Shown here in pieces: positions 8,816 through 18,014 of a DNA stretch of 64,000 bases. The notes below the pieces were generated by a model. The model had not been told where the DNA came from. It ran no database searches and worked only from the letters and a program-made list of their open reading frames with translations. A program made the position numbers and the translations under genes. The stretch lies in the NCBI GenBank assembly GCA_964478225.1, contig CAYZHM010000004.1:62001-126000 (forward strand), written 5' to 3'. The DNA is from CAYZHM01 sp964478225 (GTDB lineage: Bacteria; Pseudomonadota; Alphaproteobacteria; Micavibrionales; Micavibrionaceae). Position 1 is the first letter of the stretch; every line of letters starts with the position of its first letter.

Positions 8816-9535
8816 ATGGCGAAAGAAGACAATAAAAATCTGCCGTTTGAGGCATGGCCCCATGTGCTGATTGTGGATGATGACGCACGCATTCGGGACT
8901 TGTTGGAACGGTATTTGAGCGAAAATGGCTTTGTGGTTGCTGCGGCAGGGGATGCAGCAGAGGCTGCGGATGTTCTTGAGCGGTTTGTTTTTGATGTTCT
9001 GGTTGTGGATGTGATGATGCCGGGGCAGACGGGCGTTGAGTTTACCGAAGAGCTTAAAAAGAAGAGCAATGTTCCGGTTTTGCTGCTGACGGCTTTGGGG
9101 GAAGGTGCGGATCGTATCAAGGGTCTGGAGTCTGGAGCGGATGATTATCTGACGAAGCCGTTTGAGCCGCGCGAGCTTGTTTTGAGGTTGCACGCCATAT
9201 TACGGCGAACGGCGGCGCCATCTCATGCTGTATTGTCTGCTTTTAAAATTGGTCGGTGGCTTTATGAGCCTGGATATGGGGCATTGAAGTCAGAGAAGGA
9301 AAGTGTTTCGCTGACGACTGCGGAGGTGACGTTGATCGAGGCGTTGGCGGCGTATAAGGGGCAGGCGGCGGATCGTGATATGTTGGCCAAACAATGCGGA
9401 GTTGACCCAAGCGGGCGGACAATTGATGTGCAGGTCACGCGGCTGCGCAAGAAGATAGAAGATGACAGCCGTAATCCGCGCTATCTGCGGACTGTGCGGG
9501 GTAAGGGCTATGTCCTCAATATAGAGGAGGTGTAA
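8816..9535 (+). CDS. OmpR-family response regulator
   Basis: Two-component DNA-binding regulator. The receiver domain (about residues 16-130) has the acidic pocket at 21-23 (IVDDDARIRD), phospho-acceptor Asp65 in VVDVMMPG, switch Thr92 and Lys114 in YLTKPFEP. The C-terminal winged helix (about 140-237) ends with the family sequence VDVQVTRLRKKIEDD followed by RTVRGKGYV. Its stop abuts the ATG of the histidine kinase, so the two are a translationally linked pair. It resembles the OmpR-like regulators next to ilvE in other alphaproteobacteria; the regulon cannot be read from the window. Confidence 0.93.
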   Translation: MAKEDNKNLPFEAWPHVLIVDDDARIRDLLERYLSENGFVVAAAGDAAEAADVLERFVFDVLVVDVMMPGQTGVEFTEELKKKSNVPVLLLTALGEGADRIKGLESGADDYLTKPFEPRELVLRLHAILRRTAAPSHAVLSAFKIGRWLYEPGYGALKSEKESVSLTTAEVTLIEALAAYKGQAADRDMLAKQCGVDPSGRTIDVQVTRLRKKIEDDSRNPRYLRTVRGKGYVLNIEEV

Positions 9536-10852
9536 ATGTTCAAGTTCAAGAAAATATTGCCTCGCACTTTGTTTACGCGTTCGCTGATTATTCTGGTGAC
9601 GCCCTTGGTGTTGGTGCAGCTCATTACCACCTTTATGTTTTTTGACAATCACTGGGGGCGGACGACAACGCGCTTGGCGTATTCGATTGCGGGCGAGATT
9701 GCGCTTGTTGCGGATGCGGTGGATGAAAATTCTTCTGCGGCGAGTGTTCAGAAGTGGATTGATGATGCGCGCAAGAATCTGGAGTTGCGCATTGACTTTA
9801 AGCGTGGAGAGAAGCTTTCAGAGGATGATGTTCGTGTCGGGTCCCGACTTTGGGAGTTTGCGATCGCAAGCAAGCTTAAGAAGGAATTGCATCAGAGTGT
9901 GGCGAGGCCTTTTCATTTGCGCGTCGATTTGGCGGAGAAATGGGTTTATGTCGATGTGCAGCTTGAAGATGGGGTTTTGAATGTCGTTTTTCCGCAGCGG
10001 CGGATTTTTTCCTCTTCAGGTTATATTGTTTTGTTATGGATGTTTGGGTCATCGATTTTATTGCTGATTATCGCCATTTTATTTATGCGCAATCAGATTA
10101 AGCCTATTCGCCGGTTGGCGATTGCGGCCGAGCGGTTTGGCAAGGGCGGGGATTTGGTGTCTTTTAAGCCGACAGGGGCTAAAGAAGTGCGGCAGGCGGC
10201 GGCGGCCTTTATTGAGATGCACCGCCGGATCAAGCGCCAGATTGAGCAACGTACGGCGATGCTGGCGGGTGTGTCCCATGATCTGAGAACGCCTTTGACG
10301 CGGCTTAAATTGAGCCTGGAGATGATGGGCAAGGGCAAGGATATCGAGGCCATGAAAGCGGATATTCATGATATGGAACGTATGATTACCGGATATCTTG
10401 ATTTTGCACGTGGAGCGGACGGAGAGCAGGCCAGCTTTACCAATCTCAGTGATTTGGTCCGTAAAGCTTGTTCTATGGCCAGCAAGACAATTTATGATGA
10501 TGTTCAAGGTGACGTTTATTTAATGCTGAAGCCTTTGGCGATGGAACGGTGTTTGGTGAATATTGTCAAGAATGCCGAGCGTTATGGCGACCATGTTTGG
10601 GTGCGCATGGTTAAGGGTGAAGAATTTTATGAGATTGTTGTTGAGGATGATGGTCCGGGTATTCCGGAGAATAAGCTGGCGGAGGTTTTTAAGCCGTTTT
10701 ACAGGATTGATGAGGCTCGTGATACGGAAGAGGGGCATGTAGGTCTTGGGCTTTCGATTGCGCTGGATATTGTGCAAGCCCATGGCGGCGATATTGAACT
10801 TTCGAAAAGTGAGAAGGGCGGCCTTGCAGTGCGGTTGCTGTTGCCGGTTTAG
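9536..10852 (+). CDS. EnvZ-like sensor histidine kinase
   Basis: Inner-membrane partner of the preceding regulator. Two membrane segments (about residues 15-36 and 162-183) flank a periplasmic domain of about 125 residues. A HAMP linker follows (from about 184), then the dimerisation helix with the phospho-acceptor His248 in AGVSHDLRTPLTRLKL, the N box with Asn346 (NIVKNAERYG), the G1 box DDGPGIP (371-377) and the G2 box VGLGLSI. Architecture and the SHDLRTPLTR motif match EnvZ. It starts directly after the regulator stop and overlaps the convergent PAS kinase by four bases (TTAG). Confidence 0.93.
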   Translation: MFKFKKILPRTLFTRSLIILVTPLVLVQLITTFMFFDNHWGRTTTRLAYSIAGEIALVADAVDENSSAASVQKWIDDARKNLELRIDFKRGEKLSEDDVRVGSRLWEFAIASKLKKELHQSVARPFHLRVDLAEKWVYVDVQLEDGVLNVVFPQRRIFSSSGYIVLLWMFGSSILLLIIAILFMRNQIKPIRRLAIAAERFGKGGDLVSFKPTGAKEVRQAAAAFIEMHRRIKRQIEQRTAMLAGVSHDLRTPLTRLKLSLEMMGKGKDIEAMKADIHDMERMITGYLDFARGADGEQASFTNLSDLVRKACSMASKTIYDDVQGDVYLMLKPLAMERCLVNIVKNAERYGDHVWVRMVKGEEFYEIVVEDDGPGIPENKLAEVFKPFYRIDEARDTEEGHVGLGLSIALDIVQAHGGDIELSKSEKGGLAVRLLLPV

Positions 10853-13380
10853 GAGTATGTGGTTTGTTTTTCGTGCGGTTTGTGGACGCGCATAGCCGGA
10901 AAAACAAGGGATACTGTCGTCCCAATTCCTTTTTGTGACAGAATGTCCAATGTTCCGCCATGCAGTTTTATTAAGGAATTCACGAGAGTGAGGCCTAGTC
11001 CTGTTCCGCTGTGCTTTTTGCTGAGCGGGTTTTCAATTTGGCCGAACGGCGAAAGAATTTTTGGAATTTCCGATGGATCAAGGCCTATGCCTGTGTCTGT
11101 GATTGACAGACGTAAGGAGCCGTCATCATCAATTGAGCGGTCGATGGTGATGTGACCTTTTACAGGCGTAAATTTGATGGCGTTGGAGAGTACGTTGATA
11201 ATCATCTGTTTGACGGCCAAGCTTTCAGCGACGATTTCGGGGATCGTATCGTATGGTTTGGAGATGATGAGCTGGTTTTCCGCGATCTTGGTTTTCATGA
11301 TCTCGAGGCAATCATCGATGAGTTTTGAAACGTTAACGACATCTTCCTGAAGCTGTCTTTGGTTGGCTTCGATTTTGGAAATATCGAGAATTTCGTTGAT
11401 AACGTGGAGCAAATTTTTTCCGCTTTTGTTGATATCGGCGGCGTATTCTTTGTATTCGGGGACGTTGATTTGGCCGAATGTTTCATCTTTGATGATTTCC
11501 GAGAAGCCGATGATGGCGTTGAGCGGCGTACGTAATTCGTGTGACATGTTGGTTAGAAATTCTGATTTGGCGCGGTTGGCCATATCGGAGTGCATTTTGG
11601 CTTCGCGCAAAGTGAAATCGCTTTCTTTGCGTTGTGTGATGTCTTCGATGCTGCCTTCGTAATAAAGGATGTTGCCTTCATCGTCGCGGACAACGCGGAC
11701 GTTTTCATTGATCCAGATTGTTGAGCCGTCTTTTTTATAGGCTTGCGTTTCGTGGTTGGCTATTGTGCTGAGTGTTTCAAGTTCGTGGATGAATTTTTTG
11801 CGTTCTTGTTGATCAGGGTAAATTTCGCGGTTTGCATCCTTAACCTGCTTAATAAGATCGAGTGGGCTTTCGTAGCCGAGAATTCGAGCAAGAGCAGGGT
11901 TGGAGCTTAGGAAAACGCCTTCCGGGGTCATTTGGAAAATTCCGCCGGCGGCGTTTTCAACGATTGTACGGTATTTTTTCTCTGCTTCGCGGAGCGCTTT
12001 TTCGGCTCGTTCTCTTTGCTCCACGTCTGTGATTGTGCCAACAACGCGCAGGTTTTTGTCTTCATCCTGACGGATCATGGAAATTGCGAGTTCTACGGCG
12101 CGGAAGGTTCCGTCGGAGGTCCGTAGGCGCGTAAATGAACGGTAGGCGGCTTTTTTGCCCTCGACCATCATGGCGAAATCTCGGCCTTGTTCATTTTGGT
12201 CGTGAGGGTGGAGAAGGTTGAAAAGTTCCGTGCCGATTGTCTGTTCAATGGAGAAGCCGGTAATTTTGCTCCATGTGGCATTGAGGAAGAGAATTTTCCC
12301 CTGTGTGTTGGTTTCGAAAATGATATCGGACACCGCGTCGACGATTGCACGCTTTTCACGTTCGGTTGCGCCGAGTTCTTTGTCGAGATTTTGACGTTTT
12401 TCAATTTCTTTTCTGAGGGCGTTATTTTTTTGCTCGAGAGTTTTATTGATCAAATTGACGCGACGGGCGTGTGTGTGGGTGTTGTAGAGCCCAAAAATGC
12501 CGCCCATTGCGATGAAGCCGCCGAAATACAGAATAAAGTAGGGGAGATAGAGAAGTTTGTTGGTTACCGGGTCGTTGAGGAATCCGGTGCGGACTTCCCA
12601 TCGTTTTCCAGAGAAGACGAATTCATGTACGGAGGAGAAGATTGTTGGTGTGTTCTCGCCTTTTTCGAAATTGAAGACTGTGTTTCCTGTGTCGAGGTCG
12701 CGCACGCTGAGGCGTGCGATCTCATTGTCATCTAGCCAAAAGTCGCTGAATAGGCTGCCGATATTTGTTGTCGCGACATAGTATTTTGTCATGAGGCCGT
12801 GATCGGTTCTGAGCGACATGGCGAAAGGCAGTGTTTTAGGATCGGCTTTGGATGTGTTGCTGACCTCAAAAAGTTCAGGATCTGTGATGACGAAAAGGAG
12901 CTGGCTTTGTGCGGTCTTTTGGCTTTCTTGATAAAGGACGCCGTAAACTTTTTCTAAGCTGCGGACGCGGAAGGCGGGTCTAGCCTGTGTTGTATCGCTT
13001 TTGTATATAGACTGAAATTCCAGAGGTTTATTGCGGGTGTATGTGATTTTACTAATTTCGTCGAATTTATCTGAGCTTGTGGTGCTGATTGGCGGTGTTT
13101 GAGAGTTGTCCATGCTGATAATCGTGCGCAGGGCTGATTGCATGTTTGTCATTTCCGTCTTGAGAAGTTCGACGTTGTTTTTAGAAAGCTTGTTGTATTT
13201 TTCTTCGATGACTTCCTGAATAAAGCCTTTTGTGGTTGTGAACAGGAATGCGGTGCCGATAATGCAGAGTGTGATGAAGACAAAGAACTTTAATCCGGAG
13301 ATAAATGCCCATATCTCCGGGTTTTCTTGCTTCTGGTTTAGGACCAGAGTGTTGGCGGTTGTTGCGTCGTCATCAGACAT
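10849..13380 (-). CDS. Membrane PAS-domain sensor histidine kinase (843 aa)
   Basis: Predicted membrane sensor: TM1 about residues 31-50, an extracytoplasmic domain of about 225 residues with no family I can name, and TM2 about 278-298. A short coiled coil leads into two PAS domains (about 345-455 and 470-585; the second followed by a PAC-type stretch EGSIEDITQRK). The kinase core has phospho-acceptor His614 in NMSHELRTPLNAIIGFSEII, N box near 729-736, G1 DTGIGLD (762-768) and G2 GTGLGL (792-797). No receiver domain is fused and no response regulator is adjacent, so the partner is unknown. The downstream gene on the same strand is recX-like. Confidence 0.92.
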   Translation of the reverse strand: MSDDDATTANTLVLNQKQENPEIWAFISGLKFFVFITLCIIGTAFLFTTTKGFIQEVIEEKYNKLSKNNVELLKTEMTNMQSALRTIISMDNSQTPPISTTSSDKFDEISKITYTRNKPLEFQSIYKSDTTQARPAFRVRSLEKVYGVLYQESQKTAQSQLLFVITDPELFEVSNTSKADPKTLPFAMSLRTDHGLMTKYYVATTNIGSLFSDFWLDDNEIARLSVRDLDTGNTVFNFEKGENTPTIFSSVHEFVFSGKRWEVRTGFLNDPVTNKLLYLPYFILYFGGFIAMGGIFGLYNTHTHARRVNLINKTLEQKNNALRKEIEKRQNLDKELGATEREKRAIVDAVSDIIFETNTQGKILFLNATWSKITGFSIEQTIGTELFNLLHPHDQNEQGRDFAMMVEGKKAAYRSFTRLRTSDGTFRAVELAISMIRQDEDKNLRVVGTITDVEQRERAEKALREAEKKYRTIVENAAGGIFQMTPEGVFLSSNPALARILGYESPLDLIKQVKDANREIYPDQQERKKFIHELETLSTIANHETQAYKKDGSTIWINENVRVVRDDEGNILYYEGSIEDITQRKESDFTLREAKMHSDMANRAKSEFLTNMSHELRTPLNAIIGFSEIIKDETFGQINVPEYKEYAADINKSGKNLLHVINEILDISKIEANQRQLQEDVVNVSKLIDDCLEIMKTKIAENQLIISKPYDTIPEIVAESLAVKQMIINVLSNAIKFTPVKGHITIDRSIDDDGSLRLSITDTGIGLDPSEIPKILSPFGQIENPLSKKHSGTGLGLTLVNSLIKLHGGTLDILSQKGIGTTVSLVFPAMRVHKPHEKQTTYS

Positions 13381-13465
13381 TTTTTTGTAAGGCCTTTAAA
13401 AAATGACCTTTTTCCTCGCTTAATACGATGCCTGAAATGGGTTAAGAACTCCCTAAAAAGGGTAG

Positions 13466-14044
13466 TTATCTGTCTTCACTTTCGAGGATTTTACGTGAAA
13501 TTTCATAGGAAAAGCCCGCTCTGGCTAGCTTTGCGAGGTCTTTTTCACGGTCTTGCTGGGTTATCTTATTTTCAGGGGCGTAGGGGCCAATCTTCTTTTT
13601 TCTGGAAAATGTTAGGGCGGCGTTGTATTCGGCTCTGATTTCGTCATCATTGCTTTCGATATCGAGGATGCGCAGTTTTTCAGACCCGAGATCAGGATCT
13701 ATGCCTTTGTGGGTTAGTTTGGCCATAATGGCCTTTTTTGATTTTCCTTGGCGGCGGAGGGATGTGACCTGCGCGCGGGCATAGATTTCATCGTTCAGGA
13801 GGCCGAGATCTTCGAATTTGTCGGCGAGGCGGGTTAGTGTTTCGATGCAGGAGCCATAATCCTGGTCTTCGTGGGCGGCGCAGGATTTTTTGATCTTTCG
13901 TTCCATAACGGTACAGAATTGCTTTTTGGAAGCGCTGAAGCGCTGAAGATAGTAAAGGCCAGCGTTGTGGAGGTAAGATTCCGTAATTTTTTTAGGCTTT
14001 TTTGCCGTTTTCGGGGTTTTTTGTGGAGGGGGCTTGCACTGCAT
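13466..14044 (-). CDS. recX: RecX-like regulatory protein
   Basis: Likely modulator of RecA filaments. The region from about residue 20 (ITESYLHNAGLYYLQRFSASKKQF) through LADKFEDLGLLNDEIYARAQVTSLRRQGKSKKAI follows the three-helix RecX repeat pattern; the C-terminal part is weaker. The N-terminus is a lysine/proline-rich extension. I chose the ATG at 14044 (192 residues); a TTG at 14083 would add 13 residues, and neither has a good ribosome-binding site. It is divergent from the ABC-2 permease, and recA is not nearby. The family call is from pattern memory and is moderately sure. Confidence 0.75.
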   Translation of the reverse strand: MQCKPPPQKTPKTAKKPKKITESYLHNAGLYYLQRFSASKKQFCTVMERKIKKSCAAHEDQDYGSCIETLTRLADKFEDLGLLNDEIYARAQVTSLRRQGKSKKAIMAKLTHKGIDPDLGSEKLRILDIESNDDEIRAEYNAALTFSRKKKIGPYAPENKITQQDREKDLAKLARAGFSYEISRKILESEDR

Positions 14045-14104
14045 CGGAAGTTCACTATGTATATATCTTTGATTTCTTTTCAATTTATCAGGAAATACGA
14101 CCCT

Positions 14105-14905
14105 ATGTCATTACCTTCTCTGGAGCCGCGTATTGTTAAAGGTTTTAATAGCGTTGGACTTTACACGCTAGTGAAGCGCGAGGTTGGGCGCTTTTTGAAT
14201 GTATACACGCAGACCATTATTGCCCCGGTTATTACAACGTTGCTTTTTTATGCAATTTTTGCGTTGGCCTTTGGCGGGATCGCACGCGAAGTTGCAGGTG
14301 TTCCGTTTTTAAATTTTCTGGCGCCGGGATTGATCATGATGACGATGGTGCAGAACGCGTTTGCGAATACGTCTTCTTCGGTTGTTATTTCGAAGGTGCA
14401 GGGGAATATTGTTGATGTCTTGATGCCGCCTTTGTCGGAGAGCGAGTTGCTGGCCGGGTATATTATTGGTTCCGTGTTGCGGGGATTGACGGTTGGGTTT
14501 GTGACCAGCATCGTTATGAACTTCTTTGTGCCGCTTCATATCCATTCTTTTGGCGTTATCATTGTTTTTGCATTGCTGGGGAATATGCTGCTGGGGTCGT
14601 TGGGGCTTGCGGCGGGGATATGGTCAGAAAAGTTTGATCATATTGCTGCAGTGACGAATTTTATTGTGACGCCGATGACGTTTTTGTCCGGGACGTTTTA
14701 TTCGATGGATAGTCTTCCGCCGATGTGGCATCACCTGGCTGAATATAACCCGTTCTTTTATATGATTGATGGGTTCCGTTCCGGCTTTATTGGTCAGGCG
14801 GATGGGAATGTCTGGTTTGGCATGGCCTTGCTGAGCGCTGTGAATTTTGGGCTTTTGGCGCTGAGCTGGTGGATGTTGCGGACCGGCTATAAAATCAAGT
14901 CGTAG
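14105..14905 (+). CDS. ABC-2 type transporter permease
   Basis: Six-helix inner-membrane permease of the ABC-2 class (drug, polysaccharide or lipid export). The 266-residue protein has the N-terminal amphipathic segment GLYTLVKREVGRFLNVYTQT, then hydrophobic helices, and the family segment FLSGTFYSMDSLPPMWHHLAEYNPFFYMIDGFR. The ATG at 14105 follows AGGAAA; the frame is open further upstream but that part runs over recX and has no family match. No ATPase gene is adjacent: the upstream neighbour is recX on the other strand and the downstream one is hslO. Its ATP-binding partner must be elsewhere. Confidence 0.9.
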   Translation: MSLPSLEPRIVKGFNSVGLYTLVKREVGRFLNVYTQTIIAPVITTLLFYAIFALAFGGIAREVAGVPFLNFLAPGLIMMTMVQNAFANTSSSVVISKVQGNIVDVLMPPLSESELLAGYIIGSVLRGLTVGFVTSIVMNFFVPLHIHSFGVIIVFALLGNMLLGSLGLAAGIWSEKFDHIAAVTNFIVTPMTFLSGTFYSMDSLPPMWHHLAEYNPFFYMIDGFRSGFIGQADGNVWFGMALLSAVNFGLLALSWWMLRTGYKIKS

Positions 14906-14932
14906 TTAATATCTTTATGTTAGGCTTAAGAC

Positions 14933-15877
14933 ATGAGCGAGATTAAAGCGGATGATAATGTCATTCAGACTTTTCAGCTGGAAGGATCGAATTTACGCGG
15001 GCGGCTTGTGAGGCTGGGCAGTGTTCTTGACGATATTTTAGGGCCGCATGATTACCCTCGTCCGGCGGCCCATTTGGTGGCGGAAACCATTTCGCTGTCT
15101 TTGCTTTTGTCCTCAATGTTGAAGTATGACGGGATTTTTACGCTGCAGACGAGTGGGGATGGTCCTATTCGAATGTTGGTGGCGGATGTGACTTCTCCGG
15201 AATGGGTTGTGCGCGGTTGCGCGAGCTTTGATGAAGAGCGTTTGGAGCATGCGCGCGAGCAGTTATCGGCCCTGCAAATAACGGAAACATCACATAACCA
15301 ATTGGCGCAATATCTTGGCAAAGGGCATATTGCCTTTACTGTCGATCAGGGCAATGAAGAGCGTTATCAGGGCATTGTTGATTTGCATGGGGCGTCGTTG
15401 GTGGATTGTGTGCAGCATTATTTTAATCAATCTGAGCAAATTGGGACGGGAATTAAGATGGCTGTGGGGCAGCGCGACGGGAAGTGGCGTGCTGGGGGTA
15501 TTATGCTGCAGCATATGCCTGAGTCGGGAGCAAACCAGAAGGCGGGCCGCGAGAATACGGGCGAGGATGATTGGCGCCGTAGTATGATTTTGCTTGAAAC
15601 TTGTACGGACGATGAGTTTTTGGATGCCGGGTTGCATCCGCATGATTTGTTGACCCGATTGTTTCACGAAGAAGGGGTCAGGGTTTTTGAGCCTGTTACT
15701 GTGAAAAAAGGATGTCGTTGTTCGGCCCAGAAGATCGAGAACATGCTGGCAGCGATGTCAGAAGATGATGTCGATTATATGGATAAGGACGGGACGATTG
15801 CGGTTCGCTGTGAGTTTTGCAGTCATGATTATGAGTTTGATTCAAAGAAAATACGCGCTACACTAGCCAAGCCTTGA
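14933..15877 (+). CDS. hslO: Hsp33 redox-regulated chaperone
   Basis: Cytoplasmic holdase activated by oxidation and unfolding. The 314-residue protein has the N-terminal Hsp33 core and the C-terminal zinc-binding redox switch with Cys261-x-Cys263 (GCRCSAQKI) and Cys293-x2-Cys296 (RCEFCSHDY), all four ligands present. The spacing of 29 residues between pairs is normal. The start is the ATG at 14933. A lipoprotein gene follows 27 bases after the stop in the same direction. Confidence 0.95.
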   Translation: MSEIKADDNVIQTFQLEGSNLRGRLVRLGSVLDDILGPHDYPRPAAHLVAETISLSLLLSSMLKYDGIFTLQTSGDGPIRMLVADVTSPEWVVRGCASFDEERLEHAREQLSALQITETSHNQLAQYLGKGHIAFTVDQGNEERYQGIVDLHGASLVDCVQHYFNQSEQIGTGIKMAVGQRDGKWRAGGIMLQHMPESGANQKAGRENTGEDDWRRSMILLETCTDDEFLDAGLHPHDLLTRLFHEEGVRVFEPVTVKKGCRCSAQKIENMLAAMSEDDVDYMDKDGTIAVRCEFCSHDYEFDSKKIRATLAKP

Positions 15878-15904
15878 TATTTGGTTTTAAAAGGAGCGCC
15901 TTTG

Positions 15905-16483
15905 ATGAAACGGATTTCCAGAGTTTGTCTTTTGGTTTTATTGGCTGTGTTTGGTGGATGTACGTCGATGCCGCATCCAGAAGGAAAGCCATTGCCAGCC
16001 ATGACTTTCAAGCATTTGGCCACTTTACCTTTGGGGGTTCAGGATATTCGGGTTGAAATTCAGGAAACTGAGAATGCGACCGGGTTTTCTTTTGCTCTTG
16101 ATGAGATGGTGCGAGCCTATTTGCAGCGTAAGTTTAAGCCTGAAGGTGTGAGCGGCGTTTTGGTGGCGGCCTTGGATAAATCGGTTGTAAAAAGCAAACA
16201 CGTTAAGGCTTCTAATTCTGCGGCAGGCTTTTTAGGCGTTGGTGGGTATGATTCTTATGATGTTCATTTGAAATTGCGTCTTGAGCACTTGGATAGCCAT
16301 GGAAACCGGGTTTATGGAACGGTTGTGAATGCCAAGCGCACGATTAATGTTTCAGAGCATGCATCAATCGCAGAACGGGAAAGTGCACAGTTTGAGGGGC
16401 TTGAGACTTTGTTTGTGGAGCTGGACAAGCATGTTGAAAAAGTGGTTGTGCAGGACATGGAGCTTCGGCTGCCCGGGCTTTGA
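15905..16483 (+). CDS. Putative lipoprotein of unknown function (192 aa)
   Basis: The N-terminus is a type-II signal peptide, with hydrophobic core VCLLVLLAVF and lipobox FGGC giving Cys19 as the lipidated residue; the next residue is Thr, so outer-membrane sorting is likely. The mature part (about 174 residues) is mixed alpha/beta with no family I recognise. AAAGGAG lies 8 bases before the chosen ATG. It follows hslO and ends 2 bases from the convergent trkH stop. Confidence 0.8.
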   Translation: MKRISRVCLLVLLAVFGGCTSMPHPEGKPLPAMTFKHLATLPLGVQDIRVEIQETENATGFSFALDEMVRAYLQRKFKPEGVSGVLVAALDKSVVKSKHVKASNSAAGFLGVGGYDSYDVHLKLRLEHLDSHGNRVYGTVVNAKRTINVSEHASIAERESAQFEGLETLFVELDKHVEKVVVQDMELRLPGL

Positions 16484-16485
16484 AT

Positions 16486-17943
16486 TTAAGACCTCCAGAA
16501 GTGGGGGGAAAGCATTACCAGCACTGTGAAGAATTCAAGGCGGCCGAGCAGCATGCACAGGCTGAGAACCCATTTCGCTCCGATAGGTAGCGGTTCGTAT
16601 GTTCCTGTGGGGCCAATGATTTCGCCAAATCCTGGGCCAGCATTTGCGAGGCAGGCAATGACGGCGGAGATTGATGTAATCATGTCGATGTTCATCAAGG
16701 ACAAAGCCAACACCCCAACGACGAAGACCACGGCGAAGGTGAAGAAAAATCCCATAATAGATATGATGGCGTCATCCAAGACAGGTTTGCCCTGATATCT
16801 GGGTATGATGACCCCGCTGGGGGACAGTAGTTTGGCGATTTGGGCTTGAGCCACAGCGTAGAGGATCTGAAAGCGGAAAATCTTGATGCCGCATGTTGTT
16901 GAGCCTGCACAGCCGCCAACAACCATAAGAAAGAGCAAAAGGCAGAATCCGAAACTGCCTCCCGGGTGGTTCCAGGATGCGAAATCATCGTTGGCGAAAC
17001 CTGTTCCAGTCATCATGGAGACGACGCTGAAGAGGCCGATGCGCATAGCGTTTCCAGCGGCGGGTTCTTGGTAGGCGTTAAGCCATGAGCCAAGCACAAG
17101 GGCGGCCAAGGCGATGATGATTAAGTAGGTGCGGGTTTGGGAGTCTTTAAAGATGCCAATGGCTTGGCCTTTGACGGCTTTTAGAAACATGATGAAGGGC
17201 ATGCCTCCGATGATCATGAAAATGATGGCTATTATTTCTGCGGAACGATTTTGAATGGTTAGAAATGAGTTGTTATGTGTTGAAAATCCGCCAGTGGATA
17301 TTGTGGTCATGGCGTGGGCGACGGCATCAAAGCGATTAAGCCCCGCAAGGCTATAGGCGAGTGCGCAAACAAGGCTTAGAGCGAGATAGACGAGGATAAT
17401 TCCTGTAATTTGTTTGATGAGACGCGGGCGGAGGCGTTCGGCATGTGTGTTTTCGCTTTGAAAGATTTGCATGCCGCCAACGCGAAGATAAGGAAGGACG
17501 GACATGGCCATGACCAGAATGGCTATCCCGCCTAGCCACTGGAGGATTGCGCGCCAGATCAGAATGCCGGGCGGTGCCAGATCAAGATTTTGAATCACAG
17601 TGGCGCCGGTTGTTGTGAAACCGGACATAGCTTCGAAAAAGGCATCTTCGGTAGAAAGATTAAGAATGGAAAACTTAAATGGAAGAGACGCAAAGAGAAT
17701 GATCAAAAGCCACGAAAAGCCAGTTGTAAAAAAGATCTGCTTTGTTGAAAGCTCGAGGTTTGTCATTTTGTTGCTAAGGATTAGGATGCCGGAAAAAAAG
17801 GCTGTGAAGGTCATGCATACTGCAAAAACTTTCCAGTCTTCATTGAGGGTTTGAAGATCTACGAGCAGTGGGATACTCATGCTGGCGGCAAGAACGCCAA
17901 GGGTTATGCCTGTTATAAACAAAACTGGTTTAAATGAGGTCAT
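16486..17943 (-). CDS. trkH: Trk/Ktr potassium uptake protein, TrkH family
   Basis: Inner-membrane K+ translocating subunit. The 485-residue protein has the four P-loop repeats of the family: FTTTGATV, ISTGGFSTH, GTGFANDD and LANAGPGFGE, each holding the selectivity-filter glycine, between paired hydrophobic helices. TrkA, the cytoplasmic nucleotide-binding partner, is not in the window. A terminator-like hairpin lies directly upstream (17958-17994), so trkH is expected to have its own promoter or to depend on readthrough from the OmpA-domain gene. Confidence 0.94.
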   Translation of the reverse strand: MTSFKPVLFITGITLGVLAASMSIPLLVDLQTLNEDWKVFAVCMTFTAFFSGILILSNKMTNLELSTKQIFFTTGFSWLLIILFASLPFKFSILNLSTEDAFFEAMSGFTTTGATVIQNLDLAPPGILIWRAILQWLGGIAILVMAMSVLPYLRVGGMQIFQSENTHAERLRPRLIKQITGIILVYLALSLVCALAYSLAGLNRFDAVAHAMTTISTGGFSTHNNSFLTIQNRSAEIIAIIFMIIGGMPFIMFLKAVKGQAIGIFKDSQTRTYLIIIALAALVLGSWLNAYQEPAAGNAMRIGLFSVVSMMTGTGFANDDFASWNHPGGSFGFCLLLFLMVVGGCAGSTTCGIKIFRFQILYAVAQAQIAKLLSPSGVIIPRYQGKPVLDDAIISIMGFFFTFAVVFVVGVLALSLMNIDMITSISAVIACLANAGPGFGEIIGPTGTYEPLPIGAKWVLSLCMLLGRLEFFTVLVMLSPHFWRS

Positions 17944-17957
17944 TGTGTTTTTTTATT

Positions 17958-17994
17958 AAAAAAGCCGGATATGCTTTTCTGATACCCGGCTTTT
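17958..17994. terminator. Terminator between the OmpA-domain gene and trkH
   Basis: AAAAAGCCGG and CCGGCTTTTT form a 10-bp perfect stem around a loop of 17 bases. On the minus strand it ends the OmpA-domain lipoprotein transcript (stop at 18015) and has a U-rich tail on either strand. Confidence 0.7.
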
Positions 17995-18014
17995 TGTTTG
18001 ATACATTTTCTTTA

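Noticed and set aside
8771..9193. N-terminal extension of ilvE
   Set aside because: Antisense to the response regulator; the ATG at 8770 with a good ribosome-binding site starts exactly at the family N-terminus.
13871..14104. N-terminal extension of the ABC-2 permease
   Set aside because: It runs antisense across recX, has no family match, and a start with a ribosome-binding site exists at 14105.
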